This document shows positions 54,916 to 63,822 of a stretch of DNA of 64,000 nt, piece by piece (within the stretch, counting starts at the first letter, position 1; every line of letters starts with the position of its first letter). Made by a program: the position numbers and the translations under genes. A model generated the notes under the pieces. It made no database searches. It was given only the letters and a program-made list of their open reading frames with translations, and was not told the DNA's origin. Source of the DNA: Sphingomonas sp. QA11 (lineage in GTDB: Bacteria; Pseudomonadota; Alphaproteobacteria; Sphingomonadales; Sphingomonadaceae); NCBI RefSeq assembly GCF_028473665.1, contig NZ_CP098774.1, positions 1,426,001 to 1,490,000 of the forward strand, given 5' to 3'.

Positions 54916-57900
54916 CTAGCGATAGGCAATTCTTGCCGGAATGATCAGGCGAACATCCGTTCCCGATGGGGTTCCATCCAAAATCTCAAGCCTGGCGCCC
55001 AATCGGGCGGCACGCTCGCGCATGCCGACCAGCCCGTAATGGCCTTCCCGCTGGCCCGACCTTCTGACTTCTTCCTCAATCCCGACGCCATCATCGGCGA
55101 TCGATATCGCGACGCTAGCCGAATCGTTGATAATGCGGATCTCGACCTTGCGCGCGCGCGAATGGCGAAGCGCGTTGAACAAGGCCTCGCTGACGATGCG
55201 GTCGATGTCTTCCGCAACGGGCGCGCAGACCGCATCCGCTCGTCCGATTTCGCTGACACTCCACGCCAGATGGCTGTCCAATACCTCGTCGGCGATTTTC
55301 GAGAGCATCGGCTTGAGGGCGACCGGTTCGGTCCGCTCGCGCAGATAGCGAACCCTGTCGCGTGCATCCTGAAGCACATCGTCGGCACGCTCCAACGTGG
55401 CTTCGAGTTCGGCGCGCGTTGCATTCCCCTTGGGAAGCCGTTCGACGATGGACTGGAAGCGAAGGACCAGCCCCTGAAACCCCTGCAGCAGCGTGTCGTG
55501 GAGTTCCTGAGCGATATGCTCGCGGATAGCCAGACGATCCTCGATACGCGTCCGGTTCAACTCCGCCGCACCGCGGATCTTCCATCGCACGAATGCCCAT
55601 AAAAGCACGGCAAAGAGCAGACCCAGGCCTGCCTTGAACCACCATGTCTGCTGGAAGAACGGCGTGATCACGATTGTCATGCTGGCGCCGGTGGGGTTCC
55701 ACACCCCATCGGAATTGGCGGCGATGACGTGGAATCGATATTTACCTGGAACAAGCCCCGTATAGCTGGCCTGCCGCTTTGAGCCCGCCTCGATCCAGGA
55801 GGCATCCACGCCATCGAGCCGGTAGCGATAACTGTTGTTCGCCGGGTCGGTCAGGCTGAGCGCGACATAGTCGAACTGAACACGCGACGTGCCCGCCGGC
55901 AATGTCACCTGGCTCCGCTCATAGCGCGCGCCATTGGCCCCCAGGCTGCGAATGCTGACCGGTGGCGCCACGAGGTTGCGCTGGATGCGGGCGGGATCGA
56001 TCGAGAAGATTCCGCGGTTCGTCAAGAACCAGGGACGTCCCTGCGCATCTAACACGGCATCGTCGGCCATATAGGCCGAACTTCTGGCGGACACGCCCAG
56101 ACCTTGGCCCACGAACTGGTGGGCAAGCGGCTTATGCGGCGCCTTGAAGGCTTCGGCCAGATCGCGCGCGGACAGTCGAGCGATCCCCGCGTTGGAGATG
56201 ACCCAGGCATCGCTTTTCCCGATCGTGAGTCCGGTAACTCCGCTCAGCCACGGATGATCGTGGTACTCCAGGGTTTGGAATCGCCGGCCATCATAGCGCG
56301 CCAGCCCCCGTTCGCCGCCGATATACACATAGTCGCCTATCCGCCTGATCAGCTTGACAAAACCCACGGTTATGTCGTCACCTTGCCAGACCGTCTGACT
56401 TGTTCCCGGCTTGAGCAGCAGCAGGGCGCGCAATGCCTGGCTGGCATATAATCGTTCGGTGCCGTCGCTGACCATGAAGTTCACCTGGGGCCATTGGTCC
56501 TCGCGGTTCCATTTTCCATCGGCCAGGCGATAGATCCCGACGCCGCCGGCCGAGGCCCAGATGGTGCCGGCGGGATCGATCGCGCAGCCGCCCGATACGA
56601 ACATCTTTCCGGGATCGGGATATTTCGACCAGATACCTGACCGCCTCAGTTGAGTTCCGTCACCAGCAACAACCAGCAAGGATCCCGACCCCGCGCACAG
56701 GGCGGTCACTTCCGGCGATTTCAGGATCAGGCGGGGAGGCCCGTCGGCGATTCGATAGACGCCTTCGTCCGTTCCCACATAGAACGCCTTGTCAGCAGCT
56801 ACCGCGAACCCGGTGGTCGCGGATCCCGCGAGCGGCTGGGCGATAACCGGAGATCGAATATAGTTCAAAAGCCCGTCAGGACCGCCACCCCAGATCGTCC
56901 CTTCGCGATCGCGAAAGAGCGTCCTTGATCGTACGTGAACCGTTTCCTGGGTCCTGGGAGCCGCGCCATCGACCGACGTTCGAACAAGGCCGGCTCGATT
57001 TCCGGCGATCCAGGCCAGGCCGTCTTCAAACAACAGGGATCGTTCCCCATAAAGACCGCCGCTCTGATAACCTGCCTGGATCAGCTCGGCGCGGCCAGGG
57101 CCCGTCAAACGCTGAAAACCTCGGCTCGAAAGCAGCCAGACATTGCCGTGTCCGTCCTGGGCAAAGGATGCGGCAAAACCGGTTTTCGCCGAAACGCGTT
57201 CTATCCGGTTGGCGCCGCGCGCGAGCCGCCGAACGGTCGGATATCCCGCGATCCAGAGCGTGCCGTCGCTCGCGATGAAGACGCTCTGGACGGGTTCATC
57301 GCCCAGCCAGCTGGTCCTGTCGTAAACCTGCCAATGCCCATTGCGCCAATGCCGGAGCTCCGAGCCGTAACTGCTTTGCACCGCTACCCAGACGTCGCCA
57401 TCGAGCCCGACCGCGATTGCCCCGACTGACCCACGCGGATGCGGCGCTGGATTCGCGTCGATCAGGCGACCGTTGCGATAGAGGCCGACACCACCATTGT
57501 CATAACCGACCCACAGAGCTCCATCGGGTGCCGCAGCAAGAGCGGTTATCTGGTTGGACTGCCAGCGGTCAAATGCTCGCGGCTCGATCTTTTCGAAGGT
57601 AAGGCCATCGAAACGATGCAGGCCGTTCGAGGTTCCCAGCCACAGAAAGCCGTCCCGGGTTTGAGTGATTGCCCGAATGTCCGAAGGCGCGCCCTCTTCC
57701 ACGTCCCAATGCTTGTGCCTGTATCCTTGAATCTGCTGCGCTTGCAGGGCGGGAAAACCACCAGCCAGCGCCAAGACGACAACGAACCCGCGAAAGAGGG
57801 CGCCAGACCGGTGCCGCCTCGGTAGACTTCTCAACCGTCCCTTGCGGTCCCGTGCTCCGACAACAGTTTTCGGGCAAGTGCGGCGGCTCGGTGCCGTCAT
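54916..57900 (-). CDS. Propeller-type sensor histidine kinase (Reg_prop, Y_Y_Y, HisKA_3, HATPase)
   Basis: The 994-residue protein has a leader/signal anchor (about residues 35-55), then repeated propeller blades (TRDGFLWLGTSNGLHRFDG, APDGALWVGYDNGGVGLYR), a Y_Y_Y-type beta domain (YVALSLTDPANNSYRYRLDG), a membrane segment near residues 752-773, a HisKA_3 dimerisation box with His801 in AQELHDTLLQGFQ and a HATPase_c domain (EALFNALRHSRA, DDGVGIEEE, GHYGLVGMRERA). It would sense a periplasmic ligand and phosphorylate a NarL-type regulator. No response regulator gene is adjacent, so it is an orphan here. Confidence 0.92.
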   Translation of the reverse strand: MTAPSRRTCPKTVVGARDRKGRLRSLPRRHRSGALFRGFVVVLALAGGFPALQAQQIQGYRHKHWDVEEGAPSDIRAITQTRDGFLWLGTSNGLHRFDGLTFEKIEPRAFDRWQSNQITALAAAPDGALWVGYDNGGVGLYRNGRLIDANPAPHPRGSVGAIAVGLDGDVWVAVQSSYGSELRHWRNGHWQVYDRTSWLGDEPVQSVFIASDGTLWIAGYPTVRRLARGANRIERVSAKTGFAASFAQDGHGNVWLLSSRGFQRLTGPGRAELIQAGYQSGGLYGERSLLFEDGLAWIAGNRAGLVRTSVDGAAPRTQETVHVRSRTLFRDREGTIWGGGPDGLLNYIRSPVIAQPLAGSATTGFAVAADKAFYVGTDEGVYRIADGPPRLILKSPEVTALCAGSGSLLVVAGDGTQLRRSGIWSKYPDPGKMFVSGGCAIDPAGTIWASAGGVGIYRLADGKWNREDQWPQVNFMVSDGTERLYASQALRALLLLKPGTSQTVWQGDDITVGFVKLIRRIGDYVYIGGERGLARYDGRRFQTLEYHDHPWLSGVTGLTIGKSDAWVISNAGIARLSARDLAEAFKAPHKPLAHQFVGQGLGVSARSSAYMADDAVLDAQGRPWFLTNRGIFSIDPARIQRNLVAPPVSIRSLGANGARYERSQVTLPAGTSRVQFDYVALSLTDPANNSYRYRLDGVDASWIEAGSKRQASYTGLVPGKYRFHVIAANSDGVWNPTGASMTIVITPFFQQTWWFKAGLGLLFAVLLWAFVRWKIRGAAELNRTRIEDRLAIREHIAQELHDTLLQGFQGLVLRFQSIVERLPKGNATRAELEATLERADDVLQDARDRVRYLRERTEPVALKPMLSKIADEVLDSHLAWSVSEIGRADAVCAPVAEDIDRIVSEALFNALRHSRARKVEIRIINDSASVAISIADDGVGIEEEVRRSGQREGHYGLVGMRERAARLGARLEILDGTPSGTDVRLIIPARIAYR

Positions 57901-57986
57901 CTGCGCCGTAACTCTTGGACCGGCATTGCCTTCCTTACCCCTTCATTCCACGATAGCGGATAGCCCATCGGGCCATTCTCGCCGCT

Positions 57987-58283
57987 CTATCCGTCCACGA
58001 CATCGCCATAATCTGGGTGCCGTGCAAACCAGATGTTCATGAAAGGGCAACGCAGCACCAACTTGAGACCTTCTGCGCGGGCGAAGTCGAACACACCGCG
58101 TGCAAGTGCGGAGCCGATGCCTCGACCGCTATATTCACTCGGCACCTCGCTATGGATGAGGATCAGGCGTCCTTCGTCGTCGGTCTGGTAATAGGCGGCT
58201 GCGATATCGGCTCCTTCAATCGGAAGTTCGAATCGATGTTGCGCCATATTGCGGACGACGCCCCGTGCGACCGGCAGAATCAT
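57987..58283 (-). CDS. Small GNAT N-acetyltransferase (YjdJ/Gtn family)
   Basis: The 98-residue protein has HRFELPIEGADIAAAYY, the acetyl-CoA-binding loop SEYSGRGIGSALARGV and a C-terminal FMNIWFARHPDY, matching the single-domain YjdJ-like GNAT group. GGAGATGGACCC precedes the ATG at 58283. Substrate unknown. It stands alone between the histidine kinase and the porin operon. Confidence 0.88.
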   Translation of the reverse strand: MILPVARGVVRNMAQHRFELPIEGADIAAAYYQTDDEGRLILIHSEVPSEYSGRGIGSALARGVFDFARAEGLKLVLRCPFMNIWFARHPDYGDVVDG

Positions 58284-58362
58284 GGGTCCATCTCCTCATC
58301 AAGTCATCCGACGTCAGCGTGCGAGCCGAAATCGGCTGAATAGCGATTGGTACGGCGGTGAT

Positions 58363-59805
58363 TCACCAGCCAAATTTTAGCTCGATACCAAGATAGTTGC
58401 TGTCGCGACCGCCAGCCGCCCGGATGGTTTCGCCGGAATCAAAATGAACGACTTCCAGCGCCCCTGAAAGATTGGCGCTCGCCTTCCAGTCGATGCGGAA
58501 CTGCGCATAGGCACCGGTCCAGAGATGTCCGGTGCCGATGGTGCGGGGCACGGGGACATTGGGCTGGGTGTAGATTGCGTCGCCGGTCGTCATTCGCCAT
58601 TCGGCAGCGATTGCCCCCATCATCGTCAGGCGTGGGGTTGGGTTTACGGTGACCGATGGCTTCACATGAACGAAATTCGCATAGCCCGTATAGCCGCCAA
58701 GGTTGAGATAGGCACCGTTTGGAAAGAGCGGATTAAAAGTACCCAATGTGCCGTCCGCGCGGTTGCGATCGCCCGAGGCCAAGTCGACCTGCATGCCCAG
58801 CCTGGGCTTCAATGCGTTTGCGAGAAAGCTGTAGCCGATCTTGCTGCCCATCGCCCATGCGCGCACGCGGTACGCGCCGACATGTCCGGTCTGCGCCATC
58901 GCCTCCGTGTCCCAGTCCACCGGACCACGCCTGCCCGCAAAGCGAATGTCCCACACATCGCGCCGCTCCAGGCCGGTGGCTGCCGGGAAGCTCGCCAGAT
59001 CGTTGGTGAACCGCGACCAATAGGCTGAAAGCTCGTTGGTCCCCAGCACGTGCCGTTCAAGGCGTATGCCGTAGAAGCGGTTGCGGCCCGAACTGCTGTC
59101 GTCGAAAGGATGGTCGTCACGGTTGATGACGGGCTGCGTATAATAAGCGATCAGCCGCCACGGTCCGATCTCATAGTCCGCCCAGGCTGCGTCGAACGAC
59201 TGGCGCACATTGGGGCCGTCGCGCACCGAGACAAAGCGTTGGAGGTCGAAAGCGAACTGCTGGCGGCCAAGGCGGAGCTTGAGTGTGCCCGAGCCGACCG
59301 GCTCCGTGATCGCGACAAAACCTTGCTCAAGGTCGAGCCTGTCGCTGTCGACGAGAGTTTTGGTCTTTTTCCCCGGCGCGAAATCACTTTGAAGCTGGAG
59401 GAATATCTGCACCGGCCCGGCCCGTAGATCGGCATGTGCCTCTAGTCGGCTGATTACATAGCTATCGGCCCGGCCGGGTGTGGTGTTGAAGCCGGGCGCG
59501 TCGTTGGTCTCGAACCGTTCGCGCAAACCGCCGCCCAGGGAGAGATAGGTTTTCGGATCGTCGGCCGACAATGCGATATATTTGAAGCCGTCGAACGGCC
59601 GCGTTCGCAGCGCCGGATCTGCCAGGGCCGACCAGTCCTCCTGCCAGCGGTTCATCGATATCGTCGGCCGCGTGGGGGTGGGCTGACTATCCTTCGCGGG
59701 CGAGGATGTGGGCTGCTCCACATCCTGCGCTAAGGCTGGATCTGCCAGGCTGAAGAGACCCGCTGCCGGGATCAGGAAGCAAAGGGTTGACGGCCGACTC
59801 ATCAC
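58363..59805 (-). CDS. Alginate-export-type outer-membrane porin
   Basis: The 480-residue protein has a signal peptide (LCFLIPAAGLFSLADPALA) and the alginate_exp barrel pattern (KYIALSADDPKTYLSLGGGLRERFE, RLEAHADLRAGPVQIFLQLQ, KLRLGRQQFAFDLQRFVSVRDGPNVRQSFD), ending in LGIELKFGW with the aromatic C-terminal residue needed for barrel assembly. Despite the name, sphingomonad members are often general porins for organic acids. Last gene of a minus-strand operon; its ATG overlaps the DUF1275 stop. Confidence 0.9.
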   Translation of the reverse strand: MMSRPSTLCFLIPAAGLFSLADPALAQDVEQPTSSPAKDSQPTPTRPTISMNRWQEDWSALADPALRTRPFDGFKYIALSADDPKTYLSLGGGLRERFETNDAPGFNTTPGRADSYVISRLEAHADLRAGPVQIFLQLQSDFAPGKKTKTLVDSDRLDLEQGFVAITEPVGSGTLKLRLGRQQFAFDLQRFVSVRDGPNVRQSFDAAWADYEIGPWRLIAYYTQPVINRDDHPFDDSSSGRNRFYGIRLERHVLGTNELSAYWSRFTNDLASFPAATGLERRDVWDIRFAGRRGPVDWDTEAMAQTGHVGAYRVRAWAMGSKIGYSFLANALKPRLGMQVDLASGDRNRADGTLGTFNPLFPNGAYLNLGGYTGYANFVHVKPSVTVNPTPRLTMMGAIAAEWRMTTGDAIYTQPNVPVPRTIGTGHLWTGAYAQFRIDWKASANLSGALEVVHFDSGETIRAAGGRDSNYLGIELKFGW

Positions 59806-60500
59806 CCGTCGTGCGGCAGGTCGTGAGCCAGCGCTATGGTGGCGCCCAGCGTGATGAGCGCGCCAAGCGCGAGCGGCAGCGCAAGCCCGACATGGAGCAC
59901 CAACAGTGCGCCGATGAGCGCGCCGATGAGGATCGCCAATATCGCTCCGATCCGGCGGCCGAGGTTCGGGTTGCCGCCGCCGCTGGCCGCCGAAGAATCG
60001 GCGGCCAACCCTGCAATAGTGAGGGTAAGCACGGTGGTAGTAAGATCCGCGACCTTAAGCTGTCGAACGGTTGCGTTTCGGAAACCCATCGCGGCGGCTG
60101 TAAGCGCGATCATCGCAAGCACTGCGATCTCGACCGGCAGCGTCCCTCCCGCCAGCGCGCAGATAGCAGCGAGTCCTAGCAGGATCGCTTCGATCGAGCC
60201 GGCCCATAACAACCAGCGCCGCCGACTACGCAGTGCGTGAATCTTGCCCACCCTGCCTGCGACGCCAGCGCCGCCGAAGAAGAGAAGGAGCGCCGTGACG
60301 TAGAGCTGCCAGGAGAAGCCCGGTGCGCCCGCCAGCGCAAAGCCAAGGAACACGATATTCCCGGTCATGTTGGCGGTGAACACCTTGCCCAGCCCGAGCA
60401 CGCTGACGGCATCGACAAGGCCGGTCGTCGCTGAGATCAGTAGCAGAAGCGGAACGATCGCGTCCTTCGGCGTATCTTGCTGCCCGGGCATTTCCTTCAT
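59802..60500 (-). CDS. DUF1275 (YoaK) family membrane protein
   Basis: The 232-residue protein has six to seven membrane helices and the family signatures GLVDAVSVLGLGKVFTANMTGNIVFLG and AAMGFRNATVRQLKVADLTTTVLT. YoaK proteins are predicted transporters of unknown substrate. It overlaps the porin start and follows the DoxX gene by 16 bases. Confidence 0.9.
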   Translation of the reverse strand: MKEMPGQQDTPKDAIVPLLLLISATTGLVDAVSVLGLGKVFTANMTGNIVFLGFALAGAPGFSWQLYVTALLLFFGGAGVAGRVGKIHALRSRRRWLLWAGSIEAILLGLAAICALAGGTLPVEIAVLAMIALTAAAMGFRNATVRQLKVADLTTTVLTLTIAGLAADSSAASGGGNPNLGRRIGAILAILIGALIGALLVLHVGLALPLALGALITLGATIALAHDLPHDG

Positions 60501-60516
60501 TTCCCCCTTCGTCGGT

Positions 60517-60960
60517 TCAGGATGCGCGCTTCTTGCGCTGGTTGTATTCGGCGATCATCGCAACGAGCATGAATCCGCCAATGAGGCCAAGATGCTCGAA
60601 GAAAGCATTGGTCGCAGCGAAACGCTCCGGCCCGGACGGCATGGTCCAGAAGGCATTGGCGGTACACGCCGCCAGCAGGGTGAACGCGCCCAGCATGCCG
60701 GCGCCCAGCCAGACCAGGCGACTGGAAAGGATGAGGAGCGGCCCGACAAGCTCGATCGCGATTGTGAGGCCGGCCCAGAATGCGGGAGGATTCATGCCGA
60801 AATGGGCCTGCTCCGCGACCGCGCCGGACCAGTCGGTCAGTTTGACAAACCCGCCGAGCAAATAGGCCCCGACGAGCATCAATCGCGCAAGGAACCAGGT
60901 CGGTGGCCAGTCCAGGATGGCGTCGACGAAACGCGGATCGCGGTCGTGGCGTATCATCAC
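60517..60960 (-). CDS. DoxX family membrane protein
   Basis: The 147-residue protein has four membrane helices and a DoxX pattern (RLMLVGAYLLGGFVKLTDW, LTIAIELVGPLLIL, FEHLGLIGGFMLVAMI). It overlaps the upstream VOC gene stop (ATGA). As with the DoxX gene at 51034, it is embedded in a catabolic-looking operon. Confidence 0.85.
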   Translation of the reverse strand: MMIRHDRDPRFVDAILDWPPTWFLARLMLVGAYLLGGFVKLTDWSGAVAEQAHFGMNPPAFWAGLTIAIELVGPLLILSSRLVWLGAGMLGAFTLLAACTANAFWTMPSGPERFAATNAFFEHLGLIGGFMLVAMIAEYNQRKKRAS

Positions 60961-61856
60961 CTGACCCGATCGGAATGGATCTCGGCGATATAGCCACCCG
61001 GAAACCGGACGATCGCAGTCTGGCGGTTTCCGACGGTAGCCGGCGCCACGAGAATCTCGACTCCTGCGGCCGTGGCTTTAGCAAGCGTCGCGGATAGGTC
61101 GCTGACCGCGTAACCGGTCATGTCACGGCCATAAGGCCAGGGCAGTTGCCCGTCGGAGACGAACACGAGCATCTTGCCATAACCGCTCTCGATCGCGACG
61201 CGCCGGATCATCTTGTCGGGTTGGCCAACCTCGTTTCCCGGCGCCGAGCGGGTATCTGAGACGATCTTGCCATGCGCAAAGCCGGTCCAGCCGGTGATGA
61301 AGCGATCGGCGACGTCCGCTGTCAGATAGATCCGGTTCTCCGGCACCGTCGAAAGCGGCGTGTAGTTCGGCTTGGTGGTGTGCCAGTAGATCTGCATGTT
61401 CACGCCGCCCGGCCACTGGATCAGCGAATCCCGGCCAATAGGATCAGGGAAGGTCGCGATTCGACGGATCGCGCCATGTTTGACAGCAGCGGTTACTGCC
61501 GCGTCCATATCCGTGACAAGATAGCCCGTTCGCTCGTCGCCGAACGGGTAGGGGATGGGGGTCTTGAAGCCAAAGACCGAAACGGTCCCGGCAGGCGTCA
61601 GCACAAGCTGAGACTTGGTCAGGCTCTTGGTCGGCGTGACCTGAAACTCGCCCTGCTTGGACGTCGTGCCGCCGAAGGTCGCAACGAAGCTCGCGACGAA
61701 CTGGTCGAACTCCGCCTCCGGCACATAGACATGGGTCGTGTCATATTGCGGGCCGACCGAATAATCGGCCGTCGCCGTGTCGCGAGCCAGGACCGGTGAG
61801 GCGATCGGCGCTGCGGTTACGAGCGCGGTGGCAATGAGAAAGGCAATACGCTTCAT
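60957..61856 (-). CDS. Exported VOC (glyoxalase/dioxygenase fold) protein
   Basis: The 299-residue protein begins with a clear signal peptide (KRIAFLIATALVTAAPIASPVLA) and has two VOC-type modules: DTTHVYVPEAEFDQFVASFVA with DERTGYLVTDMDAAV, and RIYLTADVADRFITGWT with MTGYAVSDLSATLAKATAAGVE ending VRFPGGYIAEIH. VOC proteins are metal enzymes or binding proteins; an exported one is less common. The ATG at 61856 is chosen because the leader follows directly; the frame is open further upstream. Confidence 0.85.
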   Translation of the reverse strand: MKRIAFLIATALVTAAPIASPVLARDTATADYSVGPQYDTTHVYVPEAEFDQFVASFVATFGGTTSKQGEFQVTPTKSLTKSQLVLTPAGTVSVFGFKTPIPYPFGDERTGYLVTDMDAAVTAAVKHGAIRRIATFPDPIGRDSLIQWPGGVNMQIYWHTTKPNYTPLSTVPENRIYLTADVADRFITGWTGFAHGKIVSDTRSAPGNEVGQPDKMIRRVAIESGYGKMLVFVSDGQLPWPYGRDMTGYAVSDLSATLAKATAAGVEILVAPATVGNRQTAIVRFPGGYIAEIHSDRVR

Positions 61857-61878
61857 TTGTCGTCTCCGCGATATCGGT

Positions 61879-63822
61879 TTAAACAGCCCAGCACCCGCAG
61901 CCGAGCGCGCCCCAGAAGGTCTGGACATCCGCGGCGGGAACGGTTGCTGCGAGCGCGCTCGCATGATCATGACCATGTACCGAACAGGCCGAGTGGCAGG
62001 CGCAAGCCGCCGCGATCTTGGCCTTGGCCTCCGGTGTCTTGTGATAGCCACCGAAGGTTGCCACAGGCGACCAGTCGGGCATCGGTTTCGGCAACTCGGG
62101 GGCGATCCGGGCATAGTCGCCCTCGCCATGCACCACCTTGCCGCCGAGCAGCGTGAGCATCGAGCGGATATGGACGATCTGGTCTTCGGGAACGGAGAAA
62201 TAATCGTCCGACAGGACCGCGAGGTCCGCGAGCTGGCCTTCCTTGATCTGGCCTTTCTTGCCCACCTCGTTCGAGAACCAGGTGTTCTCGTGCGTCCACA
62301 TCGCCAGCGCCTTGTCCCGACTCACGCGGTTAGCACCGGGATAAAGCTTGAGGCCGCCCATGGTACGACCGGTGACGAGCCAGCTTAGCGACACCCAGGG
62401 ATTGTAGCTCGCCACACGGGTCGCGTCGGTCCCGCCGCCGACCGGAATGCCGGCCGCGATCATCCTGGCGATGGGAGGCGTGCGTTCGGCCGCCTTCGCG
62501 CCGTATCGCTCGACGAAATACTCGCCCTGATAGGCCATTCGGTGTTGGACCGCGATGCCGCCGCCTAGCGCTGCGATCCGGTCGATGTTGCGGTCGCTGA
62601 TCGTCTCGGCATGATCGAAGAACCAGTTGATCCCGTGAAGCGGGATATCGCGGTTGACCTTTTCGTAGACGTCGAGCGCACGGCCGATCGTCTGGTCATA
62701 GGTTGCATGGAGCCGCCAGGGCCAGCGATGTTCGGCGAGCAACCGGATGACGGGCTCGAGATCTCCCTCCATGCTGGGCGGCATGTCCGGGCGTGGAACC
62801 CGGAAATCCTCGAAATCGGCGGCCGAATAGACCAGCATCTCGCCGGCGCCATTGTGACGGTAGCTGTCGTCGCCCTGGCCGGGCGTTACCTGCTTCACCC
62901 AGCCGGCGAAGTCGGCGAGCTCTTCTTTCGGCTTTTGCGTGAACAAATTGTAGCTGATCCGGACGGTAAGATGGCCGTCCTGATGGAGCTTCTCAATGAC
63001 CTGATAATCGTCGGGGTAGTTCTGGAAACCGCCGCCGGCATCGATCACCCCGGTCACGCCCAGGCTGTTCACATCACGCATGAAATGGCGCGTGGAATTG
63101 ATCTGATACTCGAGCGGAAGCTTGGGCCCCTTGGCGAGTGTCGAATACAGGATCGCTGCATTGGGCTGGGCAAGGAGGAGGCCGGTCGGATTGCCGGCTC
63201 CGTCGCGGACGATCTCGCCGCCCGGCGGGTTCGGCGTGTCCTTGGTATAGCCGACGACGCGAAGAGCCGCCGCGTTGAGCAGAGCGCGGTCGTAAAGATG
63301 CAGGATGAACACCGGGGTATCAGGCGCAACCAAGTTCAGTTCGGCAAGCGTTGGCAATCGCTTTTCAGCAAACTGGTGCTCGGTAAAGCCCCCGACCACG
63401 CGCACCCATTGGGGCGCAGGTGTGCGGTCGACCTGCGATTTCAGCATTGCCATCGCCTCGGCAAGCGTCGGCACGCCGTCCCAGCGCAGCTCCATGTTGA
63501 AGTTGAGGCCGCCACGGATGATGTGCATGTGGCTGTCGATCAGGCCGGGGATGATCCGACGGCCCTTCGCGTCGATCTCGTCGGTACCGGCCGCGACGGC
63601 AGCGCGAACTTCCGCCTCGCTGCCCACCGCCAGGAACTTCCCGTCGCGAATGGCGATGGCTTCCGCCTGCGGATTGGCGCGATCGAGCGTCGATACCTTG
63701 GCGTTGGTAATGATCAGGTCGGATTGGGCCATCCTGGGGTTTCTTCCAAACAAGGGTGAGGCGAACAGCGCGCCGGCTGTTGCCGCGCCTGCCGCGATGG
63801 TTTCTCGTCGCGTGAGGTTCAT
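61879..63822 (-). CDS. Tat-exported amidohydrolase (Amidohydro_3/YtcJ-like)
   Basis: The 647-residue protein has a twin-arginine leader (LTRRETIAAGAATAGALF), then the Amidohydro_3 pattern: ITNAKVSTLDRANPQAEAIAIRDGKF, the HMH metal motif in PGLIDSHMHII, FDHAETIS and GGTDATRVASYNP with the late metal Asp. The C-terminal ~45 residues are Cys/His rich (CACHSACSVHGHDHA, then LGCGCWAV), unusual for the core family and possibly a metal site. It starts by ATGA overlap with the XapX gene. Substrate unknown. Confidence 0.88.
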   Translation of the reverse strand: MNLTRRETIAAGAATAGALFASPLFGRNPRMAQSDLIITNAKVSTLDRANPQAEAIAIRDGKFLAVGSEAEVRAAVAAGTDEIDAKGRRIIPGLIDSHMHIIRGGLNFNMELRWDGVPTLAEAMAMLKSQVDRTPAPQWVRVVGGFTEHQFAEKRLPTLAELNLVAPDTPVFILHLYDRALLNAAALRVVGYTKDTPNPPGGEIVRDGAGNPTGLLLAQPNAAILYSTLAKGPKLPLEYQINSTRHFMRDVNSLGVTGVIDAGGGFQNYPDDYQVIEKLHQDGHLTVRISYNLFTQKPKEELADFAGWVKQVTPGQGDDSYRHNGAGEMLVYSAADFEDFRVPRPDMPPSMEGDLEPVIRLLAEHRWPWRLHATYDQTIGRALDVYEKVNRDIPLHGINWFFDHAETISDRNIDRIAALGGGIAVQHRMAYQGEYFVERYGAKAAERTPPIARMIAAGIPVGGGTDATRVASYNPWVSLSWLVTGRTMGGLKLYPGANRVSRDKALAMWTHENTWFSNEVGKKGQIKEGQLADLAVLSDDYFSVPEDQIVHIRSMLTLLGGKVVHGEGDYARIAPELPKPMPDWSPVATFGGYHKTPEAKAKIAAACACHSACSVHGHDHASALAATVPAADVQTFWGALGCGCWAV

